From assembly GCA_947488085.1 (NCBI GenBank), contig CANKYI010000001.1, positions 124,001-188,000 of the forward strand: a stretch of 64,000 bases of DNA, in the 5' to 3' direction. Below, piece by piece: positions 44,172-53,057 of this stretch (the stretch's first letter is position 1; each line of letters begins with the position of its first letter). A program made the translations under genes and the position numbers. The notes under the pieces were generated by a model. It made no database searches. It saw nothing but the letters and a program-made list of their open reading frames with translations, and had not been told where the DNA came from. This DNA is from an uncultured Erythrobacter sp. Its GTDB lineage: Bacteria; Pseudomonadota; Alphaproteobacteria; Sphingomonadales; Sphingomonadaceae.

Positions 44172-45253
44172 TGTTACAGCGTGATCTGTACGCAGAACCA
44201 GGTGCGCAGGGGGTGGTCGGGGTAGTGGCCGATCCATCCCCTGCAATGCCTGATGAATTTTTGGCTGGGCCGGGCCAGGGCGGTCTGGTTTCTGCCATAA
44301 TTCCGGCATTCAATCGCGAAGCATTGGTTGTCGACGCGCTCAATTCGCTGGCTGCGCAGACATATTCTCAAATCCAGATCATTGTTGTCGATGACGGATC
44401 GACTGACGCGACCGCTCAAGTCGTCAAGGACTGGTCGAGCGCTCACCCAGATCAATCGGTGGAGCTGATCCGCCAATCCAATGGAGGGGCAAGCGCCGCG
44501 CGCAATGCAGGCCTCAGAAAAGCGCAAGGCGAGTACGTCTACTTCCTTGATTCAGACGATGTCGCAGAGCCGTTTGCAATCGCATTTCTGCATGATGCAT
44601 TGAGCAACGCGCCTGATAAACCATTCGCACTGGGTCGGGTGTGCAACGCCGATATCCAAGGCAATATCCTCCAAGAGGACTACTCAGGTATCACTCACAT
44701 GCGGCGCGATGATCTGTTGCGAAATCATTGGTTGCTGTTTGCTGCGCTCTACCGCCGCAGCGCAGTGCGAGCGTCGGGACCGTTCAACGAGACGCTCAAA
44801 ATGGGCGAAGATACGGAATTCAATTGGCGGGTGATTGTTCTGAACGGTGTGGGCGTCTTAGGTGACAAAGTGCTCGGTCAGAGGCGTCATCATAATTACG
44901 GCCATCTCTATCTCAACAGTGGTGCAGCCTATAAGATGCAAGGCAGCATCATGATGCATCAAGCATTGGGCGACTGGTTTGCCGAACATCCACAGTACTA
45001 TAGACGGATGTCGCCGCGCGGTCTGGTGATGACACACAATTACTACCATCGTGAGGGGTTACATGAGGGCGCGCAATTGTGGTCGCAGGTAACACGGTTG
45101 TTCGATCACCTGTCTCCGGATACCCCCCGACTGAATGCTCTGCTTCGCCTGTGCACGCGTCGCAGGTTCCGCCCGGTCTATTGGTTTGGATATCGTGCCT
45201 ATCGCAAATCGCGCAGATTGCTTAGGCCCGTCAAACGCTTCGTAAGTCGGTAG
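44171..45253 (+). CDS. GT2-family glycosyltransferase
   Basis: 360 residues. After a ~35-residue leader the GT-A fold begins: 'VSAIIPAFNREALVVDALNSL', 'IIVVDDGSTDATAQVV', 'QSNGGASAARNAGLRKAQGEYVYFLDSDDVAEP' with the metal-binding DSDD. The acceptor half contains 'GEDTEFNWRV'. No transmembrane helix. The ATG overlaps the autotransporter stop by 1 nt, tying its synthesis to that of the adhesin; it may glycosylate the adhesin or build a linked glycan. Donor sugar cannot be read from sequence. Confidence 0.92.
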   Translation: MLQRDLYAEPGAQGVVGVVADPSPAMPDEFLAGPGQGGLVSAIIPAFNREALVVDALNSLAAQTYSQIQIIVVDDGSTDATAQVVKDWSSAHPDQSVELIRQSNGGASAARNAGLRKAQGEYVYFLDSDDVAEPFAIAFLHDALSNAPDKPFALGRVCNADIQGNILQEDYSGITHMRRDDLLRNHWLLFAALYRRSAVRASGPFNETLKMGEDTEFNWRVIVLNGVGVLGDKVLGQRRHHNYGHLYLNSGAAYKMQGSIMMHQALGDWFAEHPQYYRRMSPRGLVMTHNYYHREGLHEGAQLWSQVTRLFDHLSPDTPRLNALLRLCTRRRFRPVYWFGYRAYRKSRRLLRPVKRFVSR

Positions 45254-45259
45254 TCTATC

Positions 45260-47017
45260 GTGATTACGGAGATTGGACAGCTCGGCACATGCCTAACTCG
45301 TGCACAAAGGCGCGAAAGCGCATTCTTGCTTGTGCTGGCGGTGTTTGCTGGTGGCGCTGAATTCGTCACGATCGGTGCTTTGGTCCCGTTCATGTCGCTT
45401 CTCTTGGTCCCTGAGAAATCATCTATCGACAGCCCGCTCGAGTTCACAGTCATTTGGCTGCCACCGGGCGATGAAGGGCTATTCGTGTTCGCAGCTCTGA
45501 TAGCCAGTTTTGCGGTCGTGTCTGCTGCGATCCGTCTAACCCTGATCTGGCGGTCAGAACGGCTTTGTGCGCGCGTTGGTCGCGGTCTGGCGCAGGGGAT
45601 ATATTTGCGAGTAATGCGCGAAGATATCGCCAGTTTTGATGAGCGCAATTCAAGCGATGTTCTGGCTGGTATCGAAAAGGTACAAGGCGTCGTCCACGGA
45701 TTTGTAAAACCATTGTTGGTTGCTGCAACCCATGCGATCATTGCCCTTTGCTTGTTCGCATTGCTGGTGGTGATTGCGCCCGTACTGACACTCGGGCTTG
45801 GTGTCGCACTTGGCCTGATTTACACCGTTATTAGCATGCTAAGCGTTCCCTATATACGGAGCCATTCGACCGACATGTCGCTGGGCTGGGATGCCCGTAT
45901 GCGGACCCTGCGCGAAAGCTTGGGAGCCAAGCGTGAAGTGATGTTGTCACGCAGTTTTGAACAATTTGAAAGGCTGTTCACTGATGCCGATTGGCGGTTC
46001 CGGATCGCTTTCGCCAACAATCAAGCCTTCGCGCAAAGCCCGCGTGCAATCTTCCAGCCCTGCGTGATTATTGCCATTCTTTGTGCTGCGAGCGTCGCTG
46101 TCTGGATGGGCGCAGAATTGAGCTTAGTGGTTCCGGTATTGGCAGGGGTAGGGCTGGCCACGCAGCGGCTTTTACCATTGGCGCAGGCGATCTGGAACGG
46201 GATTGTCCAAGCTACGGGAAATCGCGAAGTTGTGCGTGACGTCATCGTGTTACACTCCGCGCCGCTCTCCGAAGACACCGTTTGCTTGTCAGAGCAAGTG
46301 GGCCTTGCATCACAATTGGAGTGCTGCGATCTCGATTTTGCTTATGAAGACGGCACTCGTGTGCTCGAAGCGGTCAATTTCACCATTGAGCGTGGTCAAT
46401 GGATAGGCATCTCTGGTCCCTCGGGTGCAGGCAAAAGCACGTTGCTCGACCTGCTAATTGGGTTCCGCGAACCGATTAATGGCGCTGTTGAGGTTGATGG
46501 CGCATCGTTGGAAGGTGAGCGATTGATGGGCTGGCAGCAGACAGTCGGCTATGTTCGCGAGGCCAGTTTTCTGCTGGATGGCACGATCGCTGACAATATC
46601 TGTTTTGGCGTCGTGGAAGCGGATCGCTGCGAGACGCGTTTGCAAACCGTACTGACCATCGCTGGGTTGAGCGATCTCATCGCATCCTTGGAAAACGGCA
46701 TTGCATCGGAGATAGGTGAGGCAGGCGTTAAGCTGTCCGCCGGACAACGCCAGCGTATTGCGATAGCGCGCGCGCTCTATCGTGAACCGTCTGTGCTGAT
46801 TTTGGACGAGGCGACCAATGCGATGGACCTTGCTCTCGAAGAGGCTATTTTCGTAGCGATTGGCGAGCGTTTCCCTGACCTCACACTGATTATGGTAAGC
46901 CATAGGACACAGAGTTTGGCGCGCTGCGATCGATATTTCGAAGTGCGCGCACTTAGCGTGGTCGAGACGCAGAGCCCGTTAACTCAGGATGATCATGTCG
47001 TGCCGCTTAACCGCTAA
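45260..47017 (+). CDS. ABC transporter (permease-ATPase fusion), PglK-like flippase
   Basis: 585 residues from GTG 45260. Six-helix permease (residues ~20-310) opening 'LLVLAVFAGGAEFVTIGALVPFMSLLL', which resembles the start of PglK, the lipid-linked oligosaccharide flippase. ATPase: Walker A 'GPSGAGKST' near residue 386, signature 'LSAGQRQRIAIARAL' (Ala for Gly), Walker B 'VLILDEAT' and H-loop 'MVSHRT'. No C39 peptidase domain, so not a bacteriocin-type exporter; a type I protein exporter remains possible. It follows GT2 by 6 nt, which supports a glycan-export role. Confidence 0.9.
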   Translation: MITEIGQLGTCLTRAQRRESAFLLVLAVFAGGAEFVTIGALVPFMSLLLVPEKSSIDSPLEFTVIWLPPGDEGLFVFAALIASFAVVSAAIRLTLIWRSERLCARVGRGLAQGIYLRVMREDIASFDERNSSDVLAGIEKVQGVVHGFVKPLLVAATHAIIALCLFALLVVIAPVLTLGLGVALGLIYTVISMLSVPYIRSHSTDMSLGWDARMRTLRESLGAKREVMLSRSFEQFERLFTDADWRFRIAFANNQAFAQSPRAIFQPCVIIAILCAASVAVWMGAELSLVVPVLAGVGLATQRLLPLAQAIWNGIVQATGNREVVRDVIVLHSAPLSEDTVCLSEQVGLASQLECCDLDFAYEDGTRVLEAVNFTIERGQWIGISGPSGAGKSTLLDLLIGFREPINGAVEVDGASLEGERLMGWQQTVGYVREASFLLDGTIADNICFGVVEADRCETRLQTVLTIAGLSDLIASLENGIASEIGEAGVKLSAGQRQRIAIARALYREPSVLILDEATNAMDLALEEAIFVAIGERFPDLTLIMVSHRTQSLARCDRYFEVRALSVVETQSPLTQDDHVVPLNR

Positions 47018-47023
47018 AGCGGC
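47002..47023 (+). terminator. Hairpin at the end of the adhesin/GT2/ABC operon
   Basis: GCCGCTT (47002-47008), 8-nt loop, AAGCGGC (47017-47023), spanning the ABC stop codon and followed by CCGTCTT. Seven-base-pair stem with a short T-poor tail; a plausible but imperfect terminator in the 11-nt gap before the convergent TpsB gene. Confidence 0.35.
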
Positions 47024-47028
47024 CCGTC

Positions 47029-48714
47029 TTAAAATGACTGCTCGACACGAATGTTGAGCAAGGGTGCATCGCTATCGCTGTCAAAGCGCGGTCCAGACAA
47101 CGGCACAGCCACTTCCAAATCAAGATCCAGATCGCGAGTGATATCAAGTCGCATACCGCCGCCTGCCGACGCCAAGGACCCGTCTCCAAATCCATCTTGC
47201 AGGTTGGAGACAACGCCGCCGTCGGCGAATATGTAGACCTGCGCCCGGGGCAGCCAGAACCCTTTGCCGCGCCAATCATAGCGCAGCTCGCCGTACCCCA
47301 TGATGCCTTGATCGCCGGATCGTTCATTGAAGTTGTAGCCGCGCAGGAATGATGTCCCGCCAAGGGCGATATCCTCAGTGGCGAGCAACGGATCGGTTGC
47401 CAACTGACCGCGGCCGCCCAGCGACAAAGTCAGATTTTCGCTGAGCGCACGGTCCCAAGCAAACCAACCAAACAGACTGGTGAAATTGGCAGATGCGTCG
47501 TCGCGGGTGGCCAAGGGATCGCCGAGTTTCGTTGCGGAGAAAATACTGAGACCGCGTGAAACTGTTACACGACCTCGGTAGTTCCCGCCTGCTAGGCGCC
47601 CGCGCGAATAGAGGCCCGCACTGATCACCGGAACGCGATCGCGGCGCACTAGCTCGCCTGCTCGGTCTTGTTGCAGGTCGCTGACTTCGAATTCGCCGAC
47701 CACCCACACGCTCATGTCACGTCGGCGGAGCAAGGGATATTGGGCATTGATGCCAGCTCGCCAAAACCGCCCATTGATGTCGCGATCGGCAAGGAACGCG
47801 CCCGGCTCCGTGGCTGAGAAGGACAGATGCGTGCCCAGCTCCAACCCGCTCGGATCGACGACGATACGGTATGAGGCGCTTGCAAATTGCAGTTCTTCGG
47901 GTTGCAGCGGGGTCGTGCCCAAAGTCACATCCAACTCATCGGCTGAATCAAGTACGCCGTTGAGGTCAACTCTAATCCGCGCGCGCACCGGACCCACCGG
48001 GTCAGAACCATTGTTGCGCAGTTCGACCGCCGCATAAGCATGCGAGCGGCGTGTGCGGACGATCAGGACGCCTGTATCGCCCTCTTTTTCGTAACGGCTA
48101 TCCAGAATGCGCACGCCAGAAATATCATCGGCGAGCAAGATTCGCCGTTCCAACTCGCTCTGCGTTACGGGTTTTCCATTAACCAGCGGCGTTAGTTGAC
48201 GGCGGATGGCTGGCTCATCAGCCCCTTCGACCCGGATGAGGTCAACTTTCCCTTCATCCAACTCAACCCGCAATATCCCCAGACCAAGGCTTTGCTGAGG
48301 GATGGTGGCGGTTGCGAAGACAAAACCTGCGTCTCGCGCGCGCTGAGCAATTGCGTCTGCCAGCGAAGAGAGGTCGCCTTGTAACAGGGCTCGGGAGGTG
48401 TAACTTTCGATCAGATCAACGAAGTCGCTGTCTGGCAAAACTGTGTTGCCATTGATCAAAATAGAACTGATTACAAAGGTTTGCTCGCTCGATGCTGTGG
48501 GTGGTGCGGCGCGTCTGACGGCTTGTGCGATCCGCACTGGGCTATCGGCCTCGTGAAGAAATTCATTGCTGGCCTCAATGTATGCGTCTTGCTCTTCTTC
48601 GGGAATCACACGGTCGGCTTCGGACTGCGCAGCTACCGGGGCGGCGACACCCAGACAGATGGCAGGCAGAACAAGGCGCAAAGAGGGGCCAAATGTTGCC
48701 GCAACGAACTTCAT
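47029..48714 (-). CDS. TpsB (ShlB/FhaC/HecB-type) outer-membrane two-partner secretion transporter
   Basis: 561 residues with Sec signal 'LRLVLPAICLGVAAPVAA'. A POTRA region of the ShlB type from ~residue 78 ('FVISSILINGNTVLPDSDFVDLIESYTSRALL'), a second POTRA-like stretch to ~225, then an Omp85-superfamily 16-strand barrel with the L6-loop motif 'FLRGYNF' near residue 462 (VRGY/F type) and a terminal Phe ('RVEQSF'). Ribosome site AGGAG. It should export a TpsA protein, but no TPS-domain exoprotein is next to it; the giant protein carries its own barrel. Divergent from the FecR gene (117 nt). Confidence 0.92.
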   Translation of the reverse strand: MKFVAATFGPSLRLVLPAICLGVAAPVAAQSEADRVIPEEEQDAYIEASNEFLHEADSPVRIAQAVRRAAPPTASSEQTFVISSILINGNTVLPDSDFVDLIESYTSRALLQGDLSSLADAIAQRARDAGFVFATATIPQQSLGLGILRVELDEGKVDLIRVEGADEPAIRRQLTPLVNGKPVTQSELERRILLADDISGVRILDSRYEKEGDTGVLIVRTRRSHAYAAVELRNNGSDPVGPVRARIRVDLNGVLDSADELDVTLGTTPLQPEELQFASASYRIVVDPSGLELGTHLSFSATEPGAFLADRDINGRFWRAGINAQYPLLRRRDMSVWVVGEFEVSDLQQDRAGELVRRDRVPVISAGLYSRGRLAGGNYRGRVTVSRGLSIFSATKLGDPLATRDDASANFTSLFGWFAWDRALSENLTLSLGGRGQLATDPLLATEDIALGGTSFLRGYNFNERSGDQGIMGYGELRYDWRGKGFWLPRAQVYIFADGGVVSNLQDGFGDGSLASAGGGMRLDITRDLDLDLEVAVPLSGPRFDSDSDAPLLNIRVEQSF

Positions 48715-48831
48715 ACGCGGCTCCTAAGGATCAAACCCCTAATTTTTTCTCAAAAACCAATTTGTTAACCGTCTTCGATTACGACGTGGTGAGGTGCTCC
48801 AGCTATCGCGAAGGCTCGGAGAACCAGAAAA

Positions 48832-50637
48832 ATGAAACTTACGACGCGTGCCATTCTTCCTCTTACACTGCTGCTTTCGAGCACCAGTGCCTTTGCGCAA
48901 TCGGGCCCTTGGACGGTAAGTGAGACGCGCGGTGATGTTGTCATTCGTACAGCGGATGGCGAGCAACCCGCGCGGCGTGGAGTTCGGATCGCCGCGGGTC
49001 AACAAGTTGTGACCGGGCGTAGCGGCAACGCGACCATCGTGCGCGGTCGCGAATTCGTCACAGTCCGCCCGAACACGCGTATCACCATCGCACCTCCACA
49101 ACGTGAGCGCGGTGTGGTTCAGATCATTCAGGATTTCGGTAGCGCGCTGTTCAACATTGGCCGTCAGCCTGATCCGCATTTCGGTGTCGATACGCCGTAT
49201 CTCGCCGCTGTTGTGAAAGGCACGACCTTCTCTATCACGGTGTCCGAAGAGGGCGCCTCAATGCAGGTAACCGAAGGCGCGGTTGAAGCATCCACCAACG
49301 ATGGTGGCGCGCGCGATCTGGTGGTTCCGGGTGAGATTGCGATTATCGCTGCAGAAGACGTCTATCGCCTCAATATCGAAGGCGACATGTCGCGCCAGAT
49401 TGATTCGCCACAGCGCGGCGTAACGACGCCCGCGCCAGCGGTCACTCCAGCGGCTAGCGTATCGCCCACAACACCATCGAAGACCCCGGCATCTCCGGTT
49501 TTGGCACGTGCAGTGGCACCGGGTCTTTCCGGCAATACAGCGTCGGTCAGTGCAAATGCTCGCGTGCAACCCGCTGTGATCAATGTCGCAGTAGGCAGCT
49601 CGTCAGCTGATCTGGACACTTTGACCAATGGTTTGGTGTCCGGTGAAATTGGAGCCGCATCCGACCGGATTATAGCGGTTGTTGGGTCGGCCGAAACTGA
49701 AGAAAACACGGCTGCTGAAAGCAGTGCTGTTGTTTCAACAGATCAAGCGAGTGCCGACCAGAGCGGTGTTGAAGAGGCGGGATCTGAAGAAGCGAATTCG
49801 GACGCAACTGAATCGGATGGTTCAGGCACTGATGACACAGGTTCGAGCACTGAAAGCTCAGATGATGACGCAGCAGACGGTGATGGGTCTGACCAAGCCG
49901 ATTCTGGCGAAGGTGAGAATGACGGCTCGAGCGATGGCGGTGGCGACGATACATCAGACGACGGCGGGCTCAACTACGGCGGAGATCAACCGGACGGCAC
50001 ATGCAGCGGTGTCCCCAATTGCGCAAGTGGTCCTAACCCTAACTCAGTTGGGGGCGAGGATGACCCGAATGAGGGTGTAGAGGATCCTGTTACAGTCGGC
50101 GATTCTGGATCTAATGATGACGGCAATAATGGCAACGGCAATGACGAAGACCGCGACGACGACAGCAATCCCGGTAACGGGCGAGGCAATGGCAATGGCG
50201 GCGGTAACGAACAGGACGATGACGGTTCGAACAATGACGGACCAGACATTGATGATGGCGGATGCGTAGTCGAAGCACTTGGCCTTTGCGTCGGCAGTGC
50301 ATCAGTCGAAACTGATGACGTCGATCTTGACGATAGCCGTGGCCGAGGTGACGATGGCGATCGCCGTCGTGGCCGCGGTCGTGATCGCGGCGGCGATGAT
50401 GATGATCGACGCGGAAACGGCAATGGACGTGGCGGTGATGACGATGACGATGACGATCGTCGTGGAAACGGAAATGGTCGCGGCAATAACGGCGACGACC
50501 GGGGCAACGATGGCAACGATAGCCATGGCGGTGATGACGATGGCGAAGACGATAGCAACCCGGGTGGCGGCAATGGTCGAGGCAATGGAAACGGGGGCGA
50601 CAATGGTCGCGGCAATGGACGCGGCGGCGGCATGTGA
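48832..50637 (+). CDS. FecR-domain secreted protein with long Asp/Asn/Gly/Arg-rich tail
   Basis: 601 residues. Sec signal peptide (residues 1-22, ending 'SSTSAFA'). FecR-type domain at ~25-170: 'VSETRGDVVIRTADGEQPARRGVRIAAGQQVVTG...GVDTPYLAAVVKGTTFSITV', the usual FecR order of strands. No transmembrane segment, so probably periplasmic or secreted. Residues ~300-601 are low complexity (see separate entry). GGAGA precedes the start. Divergent to TpsB and 52 nt before the CHASE2-EAL gene, a FecR/CHASE2 pairing seen repeatedly in bacteria. Confidence 0.87.
   Translation: MKLTTRAILPLTLLLSSTSAFAQSGPWTVSETRGDVVIRTADGEQPARRGVRIAAGQQVVTGRSGNATIVRGREFVTVRPNTRITIAPPQRERGVVQIIQDFGSALFNIGRQPDPHFGVDTPYLAAVVKGTTFSITVSEEGASMQVTEGAVEASTNDGGARDLVVPGEIAIIAAEDVYRLNIEGDMSRQIDSPQRGVTTPAPAVTPAASVSPTTPSKTPASPVLARAVAPGLSGNTASVSANARVQPAVINVAVGSSSADLDTLTNGLVSGEIGAASDRIIAVVGSAETEENTAAESSAVVSTDQASADQSGVEEAGSEEANSDATESDGSGTDDTGSSTESSDDDAADGDGSDQADSGEGENDGSSDGGGDDTSDDGGLNYGGDQPDGTCSGVPNCASGPNPNSVGGEDDPNEGVEDPVTVGDSGSNDDGNNGNGNDEDRDDDSNPGNGRGNGNGGGNEQDDDGSNNDGPDIDDGGCVVEALGLCVGSASVETDDVDLDDSRGRGDDGDRRRGRGRDRGGDDDDRRGNGNGRGGDDDDDDDRRGNGNGRGNNGDDRGNDGNDSHGGDDDGEDDSNPGGGNGRGNGNGGDNGRGNGRGGGM
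49737..50634 (+). repeat. Low-complexity Asp/Ser/Gly then Asn/Gly/Arg/Asp-rich coding tract
   Basis: The first half is Ser/Asp/Glu/Gly-rich; the second is built of RGNGNG and DDDD blocks ('RRGNGNGRGGDDDDDDD', 'NPGNGRGNGNGGG'). Four Cys occur in two pairs ('TCSGVPNC' and 'GGCVVEALGLC'). Highly acidic with basic islands; could bind Ca2+ or other metal ions. Open frames on the complementary strand here are a by-product of composition. Confidence 0.7.
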
Positions 50638-50689
50638 TTCAACCAGCAGCCATATTCCAAGATCATCCTAAGCGCGGGTCGCTCCATTA

Positions 50690-52978
50690 ATGTGGGCGAC
50701 CCGAAATCTATTCGTCCAATGGGCGATTGTTATTGCAAGTGTATGCCTCACCATCGTTGCTACGCAGATGCTATGGCTAAGGCCGGCTGAGCAATCGCTG
50801 CAGACTTTCGTTTCGCAAATTGTCACACGCGACGCGTCGCAACAGGTTCACATTGTCGAAGTCGATGCTGCCAGCATCTCTGACGCTCAGCAATGGCCAT
50901 GGCCGCGCGAATATCATGCGCAGCTCATCGACCAATTGGACGCCGCTGGTGCCCGCTCCATTGTGTTTGATATTGATTTTTCATCGCACTCAACTCCGCA
51001 AAGTGATGCGGCCCTCGCAGACGCGATTGCTAGGTCCAATGCGGCTGTTGTTATGCCAACATTCACTCAGCAAGCGACAAGCCAATCGAACCGTCGATTG
51101 GATGCTTTACCGATCCCGGCATTGCGTGAGAATACAAGTCTCGCTTCCGCGTCGGTGCTGCCTGACCGCGATGCGCTTGTGCGCCGGATGGTTTTTGGAA
51201 CTGTTACCGATGGTGTCGCAAGGCCATCAATGTCTGCACAAATCGCCGGATCATCGGGCGCGGCGGAAAGCTCGTTTCTGATTGATTTCAGTATCGTGCC
51301 TGCATCCATCCCGACGCACAGTTTTGTTGACGTGCAATCGGGCAATTTCGACCCAAATGAACTGGCTGGCAAAGATATTCTGGTTGGCGCAACTGCAGTC
51401 GAATTGGGCGATCGATACGGGGTTCCAGCCTATGGTGTCATCCCCGGCGTAACGATTCAAGCGCTGGCCTCAGAGACCCTCATCGCCGGTGCTTTGTACG
51501 AGATTGGCTGGTTCCCACTGCTAGTCGTTGCGGTTTTGATTTCGTGGCTGTTGGTCCGTTTGCGCTCACATGCAAAGGTCATGGCCATCATGTCAGGCTC
51601 AATCGTGGTTTTCATGGTTGTTCAGGCTGTTGGCTATCACGGCGCGCGCACTGTGTTTGCCGTGGTGCCCGCCATCGCTGTTTTGATTCTTACAGGCTCC
51701 GCGCAAATGCTCAGGATCGCCCGGGTTCAGCTTAAAGAGAAAACTCTGCGCGACGGCGAAACGCAGCTGCCGAACGCTTATGCCTTTGCAAAGTCCAGTC
51801 TCGCAGGAGAACAATTTGTCGCGGTCGGCTATATCCATGACTTCGACGCAATTCAGGCCGTGCTGGGCAAACAAGAGATCCGCAAATTCTTTGAACGCGT
51901 GGTCGAACGAGTTGAAGTCAAAGGGCAGGTCAGCGAAATTTATCGCAGTGATACGCGTATGATCGCATGGAAGCACACCGGTGACTACAAGGCTCTAACC
52001 GATGCGTTCGAAACACTGGCGGAAGATTTCAAGAAGCCGCTGGAGGTGACGGGGAAGCGGGTTGATGTCGGACTTTCCTTTGGTTTCGCATCAGGGTCAG
52101 ATCTCGCGGCTGCATCCCGCGCGGCAAGTCAGGCCGTAAAAGACGGCAATCTTTGGCACGCGCATGAAGACGCAGAGGCGGCGATTGTCGAGGCGCGCGT
52201 ATCGCTAATGGGTGAGTTGGACGAAGCGATCGAAGCGGATCAACTGACTGTGCTTTATCAACCCAAACTGCGCCTTTCGAGCAACCGTATCGAAAGTGTT
52301 GAGGCTCTGGTCCGCTGGGAGCATCCGGTGAGAGGGTATCTGCGGCCTGACCTGTTTATCCCATTGGCCGAGGAGACCAATCGCATCGAGGCGCTCACTC
52401 TGTTCGTCCTGAGCCAAACGGTTCGAGACGTGCAGATATGGGTCGACAGCGAAATCGACATCTCTGCAGCCGTCAACATCTCAGCCAATCTCATCAGTTC
52501 CGAACGGTTTGTTCGCAAAGCTGAACAGATATTGCGCGATAATGCTGCGATCAAAGAGCGCATCGTTTTCGAAGTTACGGAATCCGCCACAATGCGCGAT
52601 CCTGAGGTTGCGGCCGCCAATTTGCGACGTTTCCGTGAGCTAGGCGTGCTGATTTCGATGGATGATTACGGCACCGGTCAATCCACGCTGAGCTATATCC
52701 AAATGCTCCCATTGAGCGAGATCAAGATCGACCGGGCTTTCGTCCAAAATGCCCATATTAAGCGCGGCGATGCCTTGTTGGTTCGCTCCACTATTCAGCT
52801 TGCTCACTCGCTTGGGCTGCGGGTTGTTGGTGAAGGGGTTGAGGAGGAAAAGTGCCTCGACTTCCTGCGTGAGGCAGGTTGCGACTATGCGCAGGGCTAC
52901 CATGTTGCCAAGCCGATGAGCCTCAGCGACCTGACCCCGATGCTGGCGAAGCAAGTTTCTGAGAAAATTCACGCATAA
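50690..52978 (+). CDS. CHASE2-sensor c-di-GMP phosphodiesterase (degenerate GGDEF + EAL)
   Basis: 762 residues. One N-terminal membrane helix, an extracytoplasmic CHASE2 domain (~residues 40-260, with 'VHIVEVDAASI...WPWPREYHAQLIDQLDAAGARSIVFDIDF'), then about three membrane helices to ~345. The GGDEF domain (~360-490) has lost its signature ('IYRSDTRMIAW' where GGDEF should be), so cyclase activity is unlikely. The EAL domain (~500-755) keeps 'EALVRW', 'NISAN', 'FEVTES', 'MDDYGTG', 'KIDRA' and 'GEGVE', so it should hydrolyse c-di-GMP. Adjacent to FecR, it may link envelope sensing to adhesin display. Confidence 0.93.
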   Translation: MWATRNLFVQWAIVIASVCLTIVATQMLWLRPAEQSLQTFVSQIVTRDASQQVHIVEVDAASISDAQQWPWPREYHAQLIDQLDAAGARSIVFDIDFSSHSTPQSDAALADAIARSNAAVVMPTFTQQATSQSNRRLDALPIPALRENTSLASASVLPDRDALVRRMVFGTVTDGVARPSMSAQIAGSSGAAESSFLIDFSIVPASIPTHSFVDVQSGNFDPNELAGKDILVGATAVELGDRYGVPAYGVIPGVTIQALASETLIAGALYEIGWFPLLVVAVLISWLLVRLRSHAKVMAIMSGSIVVFMVVQAVGYHGARTVFAVVPAIAVLILTGSAQMLRIARVQLKEKTLRDGETQLPNAYAFAKSSLAGEQFVAVGYIHDFDAIQAVLGKQEIRKFFERVVERVEVKGQVSEIYRSDTRMIAWKHTGDYKALTDAFETLAEDFKKPLEVTGKRVDVGLSFGFASGSDLAAASRAASQAVKDGNLWHAHEDAEAAIVEARVSLMGELDEAIEADQLTVLYQPKLRLSSNRIESVEALVRWEHPVRGYLRPDLFIPLAEETNRIEALTLFVLSQTVRDVQIWVDSEIDISAAVNISANLISSERFVRKAEQILRDNAAIKERIVFEVTESATMRDPEVAAANLRRFRELGVLISMDDYGTGQSTLSYIQMLPLSEIKIDRAFVQNAHIKRGDALLVRSTIQLAHSLGLRVVGEGVEEEKCLDFLREAGCDYAQGYHVAKPMSLSDLTPMLAKQVSEKIHA

Positions 52979-52996
52979 GGGCGCAATTCAGCTTCC

Positions 52997-53009
52997 GCTT
53001 ACGTTAAGC
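52997..53009. promoter_or_regulatory. Inverted repeat GCTTA-CGT-TAAGC before the acyl-CoA dehydrogenase pair
   Basis: Perfect 5-bp arms with 3-nt centre, 48 nt upstream of the first acyl-CoA dehydrogenase start, in a 79-nt gap. TetR-type regulators of fatty-acid and steroid genes bind comparable palindromes, but no regulator gene is adjacent and the match is short. Confidence 0.2.
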
Positions 53010-53057
53010 TCGTGCCACAGAGGGGATCAACAATTTGACCTCCGGGAGAGCAATCCG

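Noticed and set aside
49986..50687. 233-residue open frame on the minus strand opposite the FecR tail
   Set aside because: It is Pro/Ser/Arg low-complexity, the mirror of the Gly/Asp/Asn tract in the plus-strand gene, with no ribosome site or domain.
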